Below are positions 9,222 through 17,366 of a DNA stretch of 64,000 nt, in pieces. Under the pieces are notes generated by a model. It was given only the letters and a program-made list of their open reading frames with translations, ran no database searches and had not been told where the DNA came from. Each line of letters opens with the position of its first letter. Positions within the stretch are counted from its first letter, which is position 1. The stretch is from Ferruginibacter sp. GTDB taxonomy: Bacteria > Bacteroidota > Bacteroidia > Chitinophagales > Chitinophagaceae. The position numbers and the translations under genes were made by a program. The stretch lies in the NCBI GenBank assembly GCA_025963635.1, contig JAOQAK010000080.1, positions 186,001-250,000 of the forward strand. Reading direction: 5' to 3'.

Positions 9222-9995
9222 TCAGCAGTATTTAAAACGGACTCCTGTAATTTGTTCACACAGGGTGATGAACTTCTCCTGCACAGGGGCATACCCAGCC
9301 GCTGGTAGATAATGAACTTGTGTTTTATGATGGAAATAGTGTCCGCTCACGGTTGCTCCGGGATCGTCGCTCACCGCTAGCCACACCTGGGTTTGAAAAC
9401 CTTTTTCAAGGTTGCCAGGTGCACCTGCACCACCCATTTTTGTTGGTACCCAGCCGGGATCCACTGCATTGGCACATACATCTGTCCATTTACGGGCAAC
9501 ACCCATAGACATGATTAAGTCATGCAGTTTGGTATCAGAATAGCTAACATGACAGCTTCCTTTATTTGTGCCGGTTGGGAGATTATCCAGGTTCGGATTA
9601 CCCTGGAGATGCATACCAGAACTTAGGTAGATCACGCGCCGTGCTTTTTGTATTAAACAGGTAAGGATGTAGGGAGCAAGGCTGTTCACTGCAAATGCCA
9701 GTGGCAGACCATCTGCACTAACGCTATTGTTTGATACACGATAAACACCGGCATTGTGAATGATAGCATCGAACGTGCCCAACGCGTTAGCTTCCGACGC
9801 CAGTGCCTTGGTCTCATCAATACTGGAAAGATCAGCAATCAAAACGCTATCTGCACCGGGTACTTTTGCTAACGCCTGCTTTCCCCTCTCGTTATTGCGT
9901 GCATGAAGCACAACGTGGTGCCCCAGGTTTATCAATTCCTTTGCTGCCAACTGTCCAAGTCCATCTGCCGAGCCAGTGATAAATATTCTTGCCAT
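9222..9995 (-). CDS. short-chain dehydrogenase/reductase (SDR)
   Basis: A 257-residue classical-type SDR. The N-terminus MARIFITGSADGLGQLAAKE contains the TGxxxGxG nucleotide loop. NAG (IIHNAGVY) and the catalytic YSDTK (Tyr-x-x-x-Lys) are present, with DPGWVPTKMGG after it. The Arg and Asn near residue 35 (LHARNNERG) suggest NADP(H). It resembles the retinol-dehydrogenase-like or WWOX-like SDRs that bacteria use on unidentified aldehydes or ketones. It is followed on the same strand side by the truncated alcohol dehydrogenase (10028-10528), 32 bases upstream. Substrate unknown. Confidence 0.85.
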   Translation of the reverse strand: MARIFITGSADGLGQLAAKELINLGHHVVLHARNNERGKQALAKVPGADSVLIADLSSIDETKALASEANALGTFDAIIHNAGVYRVSNNSVSADGLPLAFAVNSLAPYILTCLIQKARRVIYLSSGMHLQGNPNLDNLPTGTNKGSCHVSYSDTKLHDLIMSMGVARKWTDVCANAVDPGWVPTKMGGAGAPGNLEKGFQTQVWLAVSDDPGATVSGHYFHHKTQVHYLPAAGYAPVQEKFITLCEQITGVRFKYC

Positions 9996-10027
9996 TTATT
10001 ATTTGTTGCGGATCAATATCTACAATT

Positions 10028-10528
10028 TTACTTGTTTTTTTTCAAAAAAGCCATATCAATAACAAAGCGATACTTCACATCACCTTTCAGCAACCGCTCA
10101 TAGGCTTCATTGATTTGTTGGATGTTGATCATTTCAATATCTGCAACGATATTATGTTTGCCGCAGAAATCCAGCATCTCCTGTGTTTCAGCGATGCCGC
10201 CGATGGCCGACCCGGCAAGGCTTCTGCGATAGGGAAGGAGGCTGAATGCGGCTACGGGAAGCGGATGTTCAGGTGCACCTACCAATGCCAATGAACCATC
10301 AACGCGTAACAGGTTTAAGTAGATATTAATATCGTGGTTTGCGGAAACTGCATCGAGTACAAAATGAAGCTTACCTGCATATTGATTCATTTGCCCGGGA
10401 TCGTTCGACAACACTACCTCATCGGCACCTAGTCTTTTTGCTTCCTCATACTTCGACGCTGAGGTAGTGAAAGCAACCACATGTGCGCCCATCGCTTTTG
10501 CGAGTTTGATTGCCGAGACAATATACTC
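10028..10528 (-). pseudogene. zinc-type alcohol dehydrogenase (MDR), C-terminal remnant
   Basis: The reading AIKLAKAMGAHVVAFTTSAS, then KRLGADEVVLS, LDAVSANHDINIYLNLLRVD and GGIAETQEMLDFCGKHNI matches the cofactor-binding half of YahK/CAD-like NADP-dependent alcohol dehydrogenases and ends at a natural C-terminus. Upstream of residue EYIVSAIKL there is an in-frame TAA, and the GxGxxG loop that should precede AIKLAKAMG is lost. The catalytic N-terminal domain (about 180 residues with the zinc ligands) is absent; instead an unrelated short ORF lies at 10562-10774. This is best read as a 5' deletion. A 154-residue product from the ATG at 10492 could be made but would not be an active dehydrogenase. 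Confidence 0.8.
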
Positions 10529-10561
10529 TTATTTTCCGTTATCAATATTGCCCTGGTCTGT

Positions 10562-10774
10562 TTATTTTGGGAATAACCTGTAACTGATAATTGCCTGATG
10601 CCGGTCTCTTTCGAAAGTAGTTTGCAAAGCTGAAAGCAGAACCAGCGGGCTGTCGCCTAGTATATATGTTTCCCCTAAATGTAATTTCTTCATCAGTTGC
10701 GTTAGCTCTCTAAAAAGGTAGTCGCCTATCCGCCTTTTGGATTTTATGTTTAACAACATTTGAGAACAAATCAT
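10562..10774 (-). CDS. short hypothetical ORF at a deletion junction
   Basis: A 70-residue reading, MICSQMLLNIKSKRRIGDYL, then LGETYILGDSPLVLLSALQT and a basic end YRLFPK. The LGDSPLVLLSALQ stretch looks like folded-protein sequence and resembles part of nucleoside-hydrolase-like enzymes, but I cannot place it firmly. Because it sits exactly where the N-terminal half of the neighbouring dehydrogenase is missing, it may be a fragment of another gene brought in by the same deletion. It has no recognisable start signal. Confidence 0.3.
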   Translation of the reverse strand: MICSQMLLNIKSKRRIGDYLFRELTQLMKKLHLGETYILGDSPLVLLSALQTTFERDRHQAIISYRLFPK

Positions 10775-10940
10775 AAGCGTGCCTGTCGAAATGAACTTAT
10801 CATCAGTGCATCTTGAATTCGGAAGTATCTAAAGCGTATTCACATGCAAGATTATTGATCATTTAATGAAAAGGATATGGTCCATTGATTGGTATTTAAA
10901 AGACAGGTATAATATTTTCGATGTAACTTTCTCTTTTCAA

Positions 10941-11750
10941 ATGATGCAACGATACCTGGTCACTTTAGTGCTTTTTTACATAATTGTGGGTAACGGCTGC
11001 AATAATAAATATGCGGCCAGCAACCGTGCATACCGGCAACAAGCAAAGGAATTTGCAAAGATGCTGAAACAGCGACCTGGTATGGTTGACAGTACGCCTG
11101 CCCCTGGCATTTGGGTGGGCACGGTCAATTTTGGAATGCGAAAGCCGGGTTTTGTGATCCTTCACCACACTGCACAGAAATCGTGCGATAGTACCTTACA
11201 AACATTTATTACACCCATTAGCCAGGTTAGTGCGCATTACGTTATCTGCAAAAACGGCACGGTGCACCATATGCTCAATGATTATCTGAGGGCCTGGCAT
11301 GCCGGCAACAGCAGATGGGGAAACCTGGCAGATGTAAACAGTAGTAGCATCGGCATTGAAATTGATAATAACGGTTTTGAACCTTTTACAGAAGCCCAGA
11401 TAAATAGTCTGCTGATTTTATTGAGGAAATTGAAAAAGGATTATAATATTCCAGCGGGAAACTTTATTGGCCATTCTGATATTGCGCCAAAAAGAAAGGT
11501 TGATCCCAGCAGGTATTTTCCCTGGCAGCTGCTTGCCCAAAATGGCTTTGGTGCCTGGTACGATACCACTGGCATACAATTACCAGCAAGTTTCGACGCA
11601 GTACGGTCCTTGCGTGTGATCGGGTATGATATACGGGATTCCGCTGCTGCAATTAGAGCTTTTAAACTTCATTTTGTGCCACAGGATACGATGGCGGTAC
11701 TGAGTGAAAGCGAGCGGAAAATCATTTATAGTCTAAGTAATAAATATTGA
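10941..11750 (+). CDS. N-acetylmuramoyl-L-alanine amidase, AmpD/PGRP-type (Amidase_2)
   Basis: From the ATG at 10941 the protein has a hydrophobic signal (MMQRYLVTLVLFYIIVGNGC) with a possible lipidation Cys; a longer reading from 10866 would bury that signal behind 25 charged residues, so I prefer the later start. The catalytic domain shows the zinc ligands in ILHHT, in AWHAGN and in KVDPS, plus IGIEIDNNG and the GHSDIAP turn. This is the Amidase_2 fold that cuts the MurNAc-L-Ala bond in peptidoglycan or muropeptides. A periplasmic or lipoprotein location suggests wall turnover. About 80 C-terminal residues (LRVIGYDIRDSAAAIRAFKL onward) look like a peptidoglycan-binding PG_binding_1-like helical repeat. 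Confidence 0.87.
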   Translation: MMQRYLVTLVLFYIIVGNGCNNKYAASNRAYRQQAKEFAKMLKQRPGMVDSTPAPGIWVGTVNFGMRKPGFVILHHTAQKSCDSTLQTFITPISQVSAHYVICKNGTVHHMLNDYLRAWHAGNSRWGNLADVNSSSIGIEIDNNGFEPFTEAQINSLLILLRKLKKDYNIPAGNFIGHSDIAPKRKVDPSRYFPWQLLAQNGFGAWYDTTGIQLPASFDAVRSLRVIGYDIRDSAAAIRAFKLHFVPQDTMAVLSESERKIIYSLSNKY

Positions 11751-12090
11751 TACCGCAGTTCGGCGAATAGGATTTAGCAATGCCGTTAAAACTTTATAAT
11801 TTATCCGCGGTATAGTTCCAGTCATCGAAAGTAGACGGGGAATGGACGTTCAACTTTTAAACGAAAGGGTTAAACCCGATTCATTGAGAGTTCAAAGTTG
11901 CGCATAGGTGCGGAACGGGTAATCGTGGCAGATCCGTCTCGTATCGAATGTATAAAGGACGAGAATTATCAAATAAAACGAAATTGTCAAAAGAAAAATT
12001 TACGCTAAGCCGATGATTAGAAGCGAACTGAAACAAGTTGCAATGCCCAGCCCTGACCTTTGGCAAAATGTACGCTGACGAACATGTGAA
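11751..12090. other. spacer without an intact gene
   Basis: No gene is supported. On the reverse strand there are short readings interrupted by stops, one of them hydrophobic (IFLLTISFYLIILVLYTF), which would fit a decayed membrane-protein gene continuing from 12091-12411. No hairpin terminator for the amidase gene was found. Confidence 0.4.
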
Positions 12091-12411
12091 TTATAAGGAA
12101 AGTTGCGGTTTAATCTCGAGGATCTTTAATTCTTTCCATGTAATTAGTGAATGCTTTGCCCAGGCTCTGTCCTGAACTTTCGCTACTGCCCCGAATAAAG
12201 TGACCGTTGACACAAAACCGTAAAGCAGGGTAACATAATCGAATATAGTCCTTGCGACTGATCACATCAATACTAATATCACAACGTATAGACCCAAAAG
12301 CAATAAAAACATTATAGTGCTATAGATAGCCAAAAGTCGGTTTTGCTTTTTAAAACCCTCTTTTAGCACACTGTTGAGGCGACTTATTGCGGGAAGCGTT
12401 TCGTTTTCCAT
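12091..12411 (-). pseudogene. small two-helix membrane protein interrupted by an in-frame TGA
   Basis: From the ATG at 12411 the frame encodes MENETLPAISRLNSVLKEGF, then KKQNRLLAIYSTIMFLLLLG and a hydrophobic end, and stops at TGA (12262-12264) after 49 residues. The same frame goes on without a break for 56 more codons (SVARTIFDYVTLLYGFVSTV, then KVQDRAWAKHSLITWKELK) to a TAA at 12091. The two halves together would be an ordinary two-helix protein of 106 residues. Either a nonsense mutation split one gene or a short 49-residue peptide is made. No family recognised. Confidence 0.4.
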
Positions 12412-12573
12412 TCTACCGTAAATAAGACATATATTTCTAAAGGAAAATTAAATACGATTTTATCGGAAATATTATAGAACCAATAAGTCGTAGAAAGCAA
12501 AAAGCAAATAATTCGATTCTGACTTCATTATAATGATCACCAAAACGCCCCTAAATTACCGCCTCTACCAAAT

Positions 12574-12614
12574 AAAAAACCTGAAACACCATATGGGTAA
12601 GTGTTTCAGGTTTT
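12574..12614 (-). terminator. Rho-independent terminator downstream of tRNA-Ser
   Basis: Arms AAAACCTGAAACAC (12576-12589) and GTGTTTCAGGTTTT (12601-12614) pair over 14 bases around an 11-base loop. Read on the minus strand the hairpin is followed by a T run. It lies just after the 3' end of the tRNA gene. Confidence 0.85.
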
Positions 12615-12620
12615 AACCCG

Positions 12621-12705
12621 CGGAGAGTTAGGGATTCGAACCCCAGGACCTGTTACAGTCAACAGTTTTCAAGACTGCCGCAATCGACCGCTCTGCCAAC
12701 TCTCC
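12621..12705 (-). tRNA. tRNA-Ser (anticodon UGA)
   Basis: The reverse strand folds as a class II tRNA of 85 bases without an encoded CCA. The acceptor stem GGAGAGT pairs with ACTCTCC and the discriminator is G. The anticodon stem GCAGT/ACTGT encloses the loop CTTGAAA, giving anticodon TGA at positions 34-36. A long variable arm and the T-arm GGGGTTCGAATCCC are present. It is transcribed on the same strand as MutS2 but has its own terminator. Confidence 0.95.
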
Positions 12706-12745
12706 GGCGCAAAAGTACGGTTTGAATAATTTCAAGCCAAAACTT

Positions 12746-14860
12746 TTAAGCATTTATTTGCTCCGGATCCTTGTCTTTCACCACTACCAAATCCTTTAAG
12801 TCAACAGTGATGGGCATTACACCCACCTGCAGTACTACTTTTTTTCCTCTTAATTCTTTTACGATTCCTACCTGCCGGTTCTGTTTCATCCTTACTTTGT
12901 CACCAATTCCTATTTCTCCACCCACTTCCACAAACTTTTCATTCATCTTTTTCTGGTGCTTCTCTGTCACCATTTTTTCTTTTTGGTTAAATAGCAGCGC
13001 ATGGATCATCTTCACTACCTTATCTTTATCCTCCGACTTGCGCCACTCAACTACCATCGTCTTTAGGCGGCGCTCCATATCCTTCAGGTAAGCAAACTTG
13101 TCCTCTGAAATTTTATTTTGATGTTTCAGCCGCTCTATTTCCTGTTCATGTTTTTCTTTATCAAGCACCTGCTGCATTTCTTTTTTCAACCGCTCATTTT
13201 CTTTCAGCAAATGAAACAATTCCTTTTTCTCGATGTCTATCTTTTGCAGGTCCTGCTCTGTCCGGTTCAGTAATTTATCGAGTGTAAAGTGATCTTCATC
13301 CACCAGTGTTCTTGCCTTTTCAATCAATCTTTTTTCCAGGCCGATACGCTCGGCGATGGAAAAGGTATAAGAACTGCCAGGTTTACCCACCACCAGCTTA
13401 TACAGTGGCAATAGATTCTTTTCGTCAAACTGCATAGCGCCATTAATAATGCCGGGTACTTTGTTGGCCATCACTTTTAAATTGAGGTAGTGGGTGGTTA
13501 CAATCCCGAAAGAATGTTTGTGCGCCAGTTCCTCCATGATCACTTCGGCAAAAGCCCCGCCGAGGTTGGGATCGCTTCCGCTTCCGAGTTCATCTATAAA
13601 AAACAAAGTTTTACCATTCGCATTTTCCATGAAATGCTTCATATTCTTCAGGTGCGAAGAATATGTGCTCAGTTCAAATTCAAGGCTCTGCGTATCGCCG
13701 ATATGGATCATGATCTGTTTAAAAATACCCATTTCACTATCAGGATGAACCGGCACCAGCAGGCCGCTTTGCATCATCAGCTGCAACAATCCGACTGTTT
13801 TTAAAGTAACCGTTTTACCGCCTGCATTGGGACCGCTGATCACCAGTATCCTGCTTTTATCATTCAGGCTAAGATCAACTGGTATGGTGGGTTTATGATT
13901 ATTTTTATTATAAATCAGCAATAGGGGATGGTAGGCCTGTATCAGGTGGATATGGGCCTTGTCATGTACGAGGGGGTAATTACCACCCAGTTCAACCGCC
14001 CATTTTGCTTTTGCGCCGATAAAATCAAATTCTCCTGCTACATCATGGTAGGTTTTCAGCAGTGGTGCATATGCGCTGATTTGCTGGGTTAATATCCGAA
14101 GCACTTTATACACTTCTTTACGCTCTTCATTTTCCAATGAAAAAATATCGTTATTCAGACTGGTGGTTTCTTCCGGTTCAATAAAAGCCGTTCTGCGACT
14201 ATCGCTTTCTCCGTGCAGGATACCTTTAATCATCCGCTTTTGCTCGGCATATACTGCCAATACCCGCCTGCCGTTGATAAAACTTTCTTCAATATCCGCC
14301 AGGTACCCCAGCTTATTGAGCTTGGTAACCATCCTGTCGAAAATTCTGCGCAGCTCATTTCTTTTCCTGAAAAGATTCATGCGAATACTGGCCAACGCTT
14401 CACTGGCACTGTCTTTTACCGCTCCCGATTCATCCAGTATTTCGTCGATCATCACTATGATGTTCTTTTCGAAATAAGTGTTTTCGATTACTTTGGTGAG
14501 CGCAGGCCAGGCAATTCTTCTGTCATTATCAAACCACCTGAAGATGCTTCCAGTGTTTTCTACCAGCTTCCGGAGCTGCAAAAACTGCTCACCGGTGAGC
14601 ACAGCACCCGGAATAGCCAGCAACTTGAGTTCGCGGGTTAAATTTAGTACGAAGTCATTTGGAAAGTATTGACCAGTTTGTAACAAGGACTTAAACTCAT
14701 GCGTTTGCTTTAATTCCAGGTCAATAAAAGCCTTTTTCGTGTGGATCCGCAGATTCGCTGCCCTATCTTTAGCAAACGCGGTTTTACAGTATTCTGCCAG
14801 CAGGGTTTTTACTTTTTCATATTCCAACTGCAGCAACGCTGATTCCGGAAAAAATTTCAT
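12746..14860 (-). CDS. MutS2-like ATPase lacking the Smr nuclease domain
   Basis: A 704-residue protein. The N-terminal lever and clamp regions are followed by the MutS ATPase core: Walker A GPNAGGKT, the STYSSHLKNM segment, Walker B TLFFIDELGSGSDP and the THYLNLK switch. A Lys/Glu-rich coiled coil (about residues 515-615) follows, then a small KOW-like barrel (IGDKVRMKQNRQVGIVKELR). It ends there, about 80 residues short of canonical MutS2, which finishes with a Smr domain. Known MutS2 proteins rescue collided ribosomes or suppress recombination; without Smr the RNA or DNA cleavage role would have to come from a partner. Not a mismatch-recognition MutS, because the N-terminal mismatch domain is absent. 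Confidence 0.9.
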   Translation of the reverse strand: MKFFPESALLQLEYEKVKTLLAEYCKTAFAKDRAANLRIHTKKAFIDLELKQTHEFKSLLQTGQYFPNDFVLNLTRELKLLAIPGAVLTGEQFLQLRKLVENTGSIFRWFDNDRRIAWPALTKVIENTYFEKNIIVMIDEILDESGAVKDSASEALASIRMNLFRKRNELRRIFDRMVTKLNKLGYLADIEESFINGRRVLAVYAEQKRMIKGILHGESDSRRTAFIEPEETTSLNNDIFSLENEERKEVYKVLRILTQQISAYAPLLKTYHDVAGEFDFIGAKAKWAVELGGNYPLVHDKAHIHLIQAYHPLLLIYNKNNHKPTIPVDLSLNDKSRILVISGPNAGGKTVTLKTVGLLQLMMQSGLLVPVHPDSEMGIFKQIMIHIGDTQSLEFELSTYSSHLKNMKHFMENANGKTLFFIDELGSGSDPNLGGAFAEVIMEELAHKHSFGIVTTHYLNLKVMANKVPGIINGAMQFDEKNLLPLYKLVVGKPGSSYTFSIAERIGLEKRLIEKARTLVDEDHFTLDKLLNRTEQDLQKIDIEKKELFHLLKENERLKKEMQQVLDKEKHEQEIERLKHQNKISEDKFAYLKDMERRLKTMVVEWRKSEDKDKVVKMIHALLFNQKEKMVTEKHQKKMNEKFVEVGGEIGIGDKVRMKQNRQVGIVKELRGKKVVLQVGVMPITVDLKDLVVVKDKDPEQINA

Positions 14861-14896
14861 GGGTGTTCCTCTTAGATGTTTTTATTTTATTGCTGG

Positions 14897-14904
14897 CAAA
14901 GGTA
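14897..14904 (-). promoter_or_regulatory. -7 box for the MutS2-like gene
   Basis: On the reverse strand TACCTTTG fits TAnnTTTG exactly and lies 36 bases upstream of the MutS2 ATG. No good -33 TTG is present. The rest of the 399-base spacer 14861-15259 holds only this box and the terminator at 15187-15216. Confidence 0.45.
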
Positions 14905-15186
14905 CAAAATCGGGATCGTTGTGCAGCATGTGCCGAAATGGGGGCTAAGTAAGGCTCCTGGCCTTACACTTTCTACAACATAGCTTTATAAGCTTTGTTT
15001 TAAAGCGCAATTACGCACCGCAATTAAGCTATAAATTTTAAAATAGCAAACAGCTAAAAGAGATTGGTGGTGATCGACTTTTAAGAAATTCATAAATAAG
15101 CAAAGCAGGCACCCTGGTATCAAGGAGTATGTGTGCAATAAAGGTGCGGTACCTGGTTGAACTAGCAATTCATTATTATGTGTGAT

Positions 15187-15216
15187 AAAAAAAATCAGCA
15201 GTGTTCAACTGCTGAT
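15187..15216 (-). terminator. Rho-independent terminator of the DUF6515 gene
   Basis: Read on the minus strand, ATCAGCAG and CTGCTGAT form a perfect 8-bp stem with a 7-base loop, followed by eight T. It lies about 45 bases after the stop of the gene at 15260-16063. Confidence 0.9.
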
Positions 15217-15259
15217 GATCGAATTTACTTAATTTGTATTGTTGCCAGAAGGTCTCTAA

Positions 15260-16063
15260 TTAGGTTCCGGGAACAACATCGTTCGATTGTATACCAGATG
15301 CCGCATTGCCTGCAACTCTATAACTAATTATATTATTTCCATCAACTTGTTCCTGGTAGTATACGCCTCCTCCCGAGATATAATATTTTTGCTGATTAAT
15401 AACCACTGAAGTGCAACCGGCGGGCAATTGACTGACCACCGTACCATTTGCGGGTACAACATTGTTATTGTTTTGCTCCACAGGCGCCTGGCTTGTATCA
15501 TCATTATCTTCTGCATCTGCATTCGTTGTATTTAATACACCATCGGTACCCACCACTTCATAACGCACTTTATTATTCGATGTAATTCTTTCCTGGTAAA
15601 AGGTGCCGCCTAGTTCATAATACTTTTGACCATCAATTACCGTCACTTTTGCTCCCGTAGGCAAATGTTTTACTGTTGCTCCTAACGGTGGCTGAGTTAC
15701 CACATAACCTCCACTTTGATAGGGGCGGTAATAAATACCGTCATAATAGTAATAAGGATCCCGCCCAATGAAGAACTCACTGTACCCAAAAGGCAAAATG
15801 CCGATTCTTACGCCGAAAGATGGTCCATAATGATTATAACGGTAAGGAAGCCGGTAAGGTGGATGATAGTAAATACGCGGCCTTACTACTGGCCTGTAAT
15901 TATAATAGGGATTATATCCAATACCCACCGAAACAAGCGGGCGGGAGCCGTAATAATTGCCATGATAACGTCCGCGGTGCCCTTGGGCATATATGGCTGA
16001 AGAGATGATCAACGCTAAGCCCAATATTATAACCGACCGCAGAGCATTTTTTGAAGTTTTCAT
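15260..16063 (-). CDS. secreted DUF6515 family protein
   Basis: A 267-residue protein with a Sec signal peptide (cleavage after SSAIYAQ). The middle is extremely rich in Tyr, Pro, Arg and Gly (HGNYYGSRP, YNPYYNYRPVVRPRIYYHPP, PYYYYDGIYYRPY). Then come two copies of an about 45-residue module: LGATVKHLPTGAKVTVIDGQ...YYELGGTFYQE and GTVVSQLPAGCTSVVINQQ...YYISGGGVYYQE. This is the DUF6515 arrangement. The modules resemble surface or periplasmic SH3-like repeats; no enzyme motif is visible. Probably envelope-associated; function unknown. It has its own promoter box (16098-16105) and terminator. Confidence 0.85.
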   Translation of the reverse strand: MKTSKNALRSVIILGLALIISSAIYAQGHRGRYHGNYYGSRPLVSVGIGYNPYYNYRPVVRPRIYYHPPYRLPYRYNHYGPSFGVRIGILPFGYSEFFIGRDPYYYYDGIYYRPYQSGGYVVTQPPLGATVKHLPTGAKVTVIDGQKYYELGGTFYQERITSNNKVRYEVVGTDGVLNTTNADAEDNDDTSQAPVEQNNNNVVPANGTVVSQLPAGCTSVVINQQKYYISGGGVYYQEQVDGNNIISYRVAGNAASGIQSNDVVPGT

Positions 16064-16097
16064 ACAAATCTTTTTTTAATGGACTTGAAATTTATTT

Positions 16098-16105
16098 CAA
16101 AGTTA
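16098..16105 (-). promoter_or_regulatory. -7 box for the DUF6515 gene
   Basis: On the reverse strand TAACTTTG matches TAnnTTTG exactly, 35 bases upstream of the ATG at 16063. No clear -33 element. Position and match fit a vegetative promoter. Confidence 0.45.
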
Positions 16106-16320
16106 AAAATCAAAATGCTAAAATGCCTGATTTTAACATTTGTGAAAAAAACGAAGGACCCGATGGCTTAAAAAGAAAAAATCAGGGATGAAATCTTTAA
16201 AATGGCTCGGGGAATTACGGCCGTTGTAATAAGATGCATTTCGTAAAGAAATGGCAGCTTTATGTCAATATGTTTTTTTGTTCCTGCAAAAAGCTTTTAA
16301 TTTTTGAGTAAATTTTTCAT

Positions 16321-16803
16321 ATGCTTTATACGAGATTCCTATTGGTGATGATACTTGCCTCCTTAATGGGAACAAACTCCTGTTCGCAACCGAATGCCGG
16401 TGATGCGGGATCTTCAGTATATGTAGGGAGCACACCCTGCGATAGTCTAATTCGATCCACACTGCAGATACCGCCAGGCCTTACCTGTGATTTCATAAAA
16501 TGGAAAGTAAGATTGCAAAAGGATTCCGCCACATTTCAGCTGGCTGCACAGTATGGCGAATCAAAGCCCAATACCAATGGGTTCTTCAATGATGGCCATA
16601 CCATATTAATATCAGGAAAGTATTTAGTTGAACATCCCACAAAGCCAATGGAAAACAAAATTTACCGACTGGAAGGAGTCTTACTTCAACAGCCGGTTTT
16701 GCTGGTTGAAATGGACGAGAATATTCTCCATTTTGCGGATGTCCATAACAACTTATTGATCGGGAATGGCGGGTGGGGATATATTTTAAACAAAACTCAA
16801 TAA
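16321..16803 (+). CDS. NlpE-like small secreted protein, copy 1
   Basis: A 160-residue protein with an N-terminal signal and a probable lipidation Cys at 21 (LMGTNSC, an imperfect lipobox). It shares with the next gene the motif GSTPCDSL, a second Cys before IKWKVRLQKDS, the segment for GKYLVEH/GKWQIMKG, ENKIYRLEG, LLVEMDENILHFAD and the end LLIGNGGWGYIL. The DGxxPC start, the beta-rich pattern and the late LxxxDxNxxxFxD motif resemble the N-terminal domain of NlpE-type lipoproteins. Envelope stress or copper sensing is the family role in Enterobacteria; here it is only an inference. It lies 14 bases ahead of its paralog. Confidence 0.65.
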   Translation: MLYTRFLLVMILASLMGTNSCSQPNAGDAGSSVYVGSTPCDSLIRSTLQIPPGLTCDFIKWKVRLQKDSATFQLAAQYGESKPNTNGFFNDGHTILISGKYLVEHPTKPMENKIYRLEGVLLQQPVLLVEMDENILHFADVHNNLLIGNGGWGYILNKTQ

Positions 16804-16817
16804 ATAAATTTTCCTTC

Positions 16818-17285
16818 ATGAAAAATCGCATTGTATTGCTCGGCCTGTTTTTCCTGTTTCAGTGCTACTCATGTTTGGCGCAGGAAAAAAATAATATCGT
16901 TTACGGCGTTTTCGACGGAAGAACACCTTGCCAGGAACTTGCAAAACAACTCAATGTAAAGACTGGCTCCGAATGCATAAAAATAAAATGGCGGCTCATT
17001 CTTTACAAAGATTCAATTACAGGAGCTCCTACAGTTTATAATTTGATGGGATTTGTTTATCGCAACGAAAATGTACGAAGAGGGAAATGGCAAATTATGA
17101 AAGGGACCGATACAAATCCGGAAGCAGTAGTGTACCAATTGGCTCACCAGGATAGTTCCTTTTTATTGTTGCTGGAGGCCGATCAAAATATCCTTCTTTT
17201 CCTGGATAGGAATAAAAAATTGATGGTCGGCAATAAAGATTTCAGCTACGCATTAAGCAGGGTAGCCAAGAAAATAACCCGGTGA
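16818..17285 (+). CDS. NlpE-like small secreted protein, copy 2
   Basis: A 155-residue protein from the ATG at 16818 with a signal peptide ending near SCLAQ; a start at 16773 would put 15 polar residues before the signal and overlap the previous gene. It keeps the paired Cys (DGRTPCQEL and SECIKIKWRL), GKWQIMKGTDTNPEAVVYQL and LLLEADQNILLFLDRNKKLM. It is a tandem paralog of the gene at 16321-16803, diverged strongly except at these motifs. Together they form a likely two-gene operon. Same tentative NlpE-like assignment. Confidence 0.7.
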   Translation: MKNRIVLLGLFFLFQCYSCLAQEKNNIVYGVFDGRTPCQELAKQLNVKTGSECIKIKWRLILYKDSITGAPTVYNLMGFVYRNENVRRGKWQIMKGTDTNPEAVVYQLAHQDSSFLLLLEADQNILLFLDRNKKLMVGNKDFSYALSRVAKKITR

Positions 17286-17366
17286 TAGTGGCATGCGACC
17301 ATAAGCTATAGGGAGCAAATCGCTTTTCTTTCAAGAAAACTACCCCCAAGTGAGACAACAAAGCGT

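Noticed and set aside
11881..12066. 61-codon minus-strand reading frame downstream of the amidase gene
   Set aside because: Other frames over the same stretch look more like a decayed membrane protein, and no start signal is present.
12746..14860. Mismatch repair MutS
   Set aside because: The N-terminal mismatch-recognition and connector domains are absent; the layout is MutS2.
14986..15168. 60-codon minus-strand reading frame
   Set aside because: No coding character; the spacer holds a promoter and a terminator for the flanking genes.
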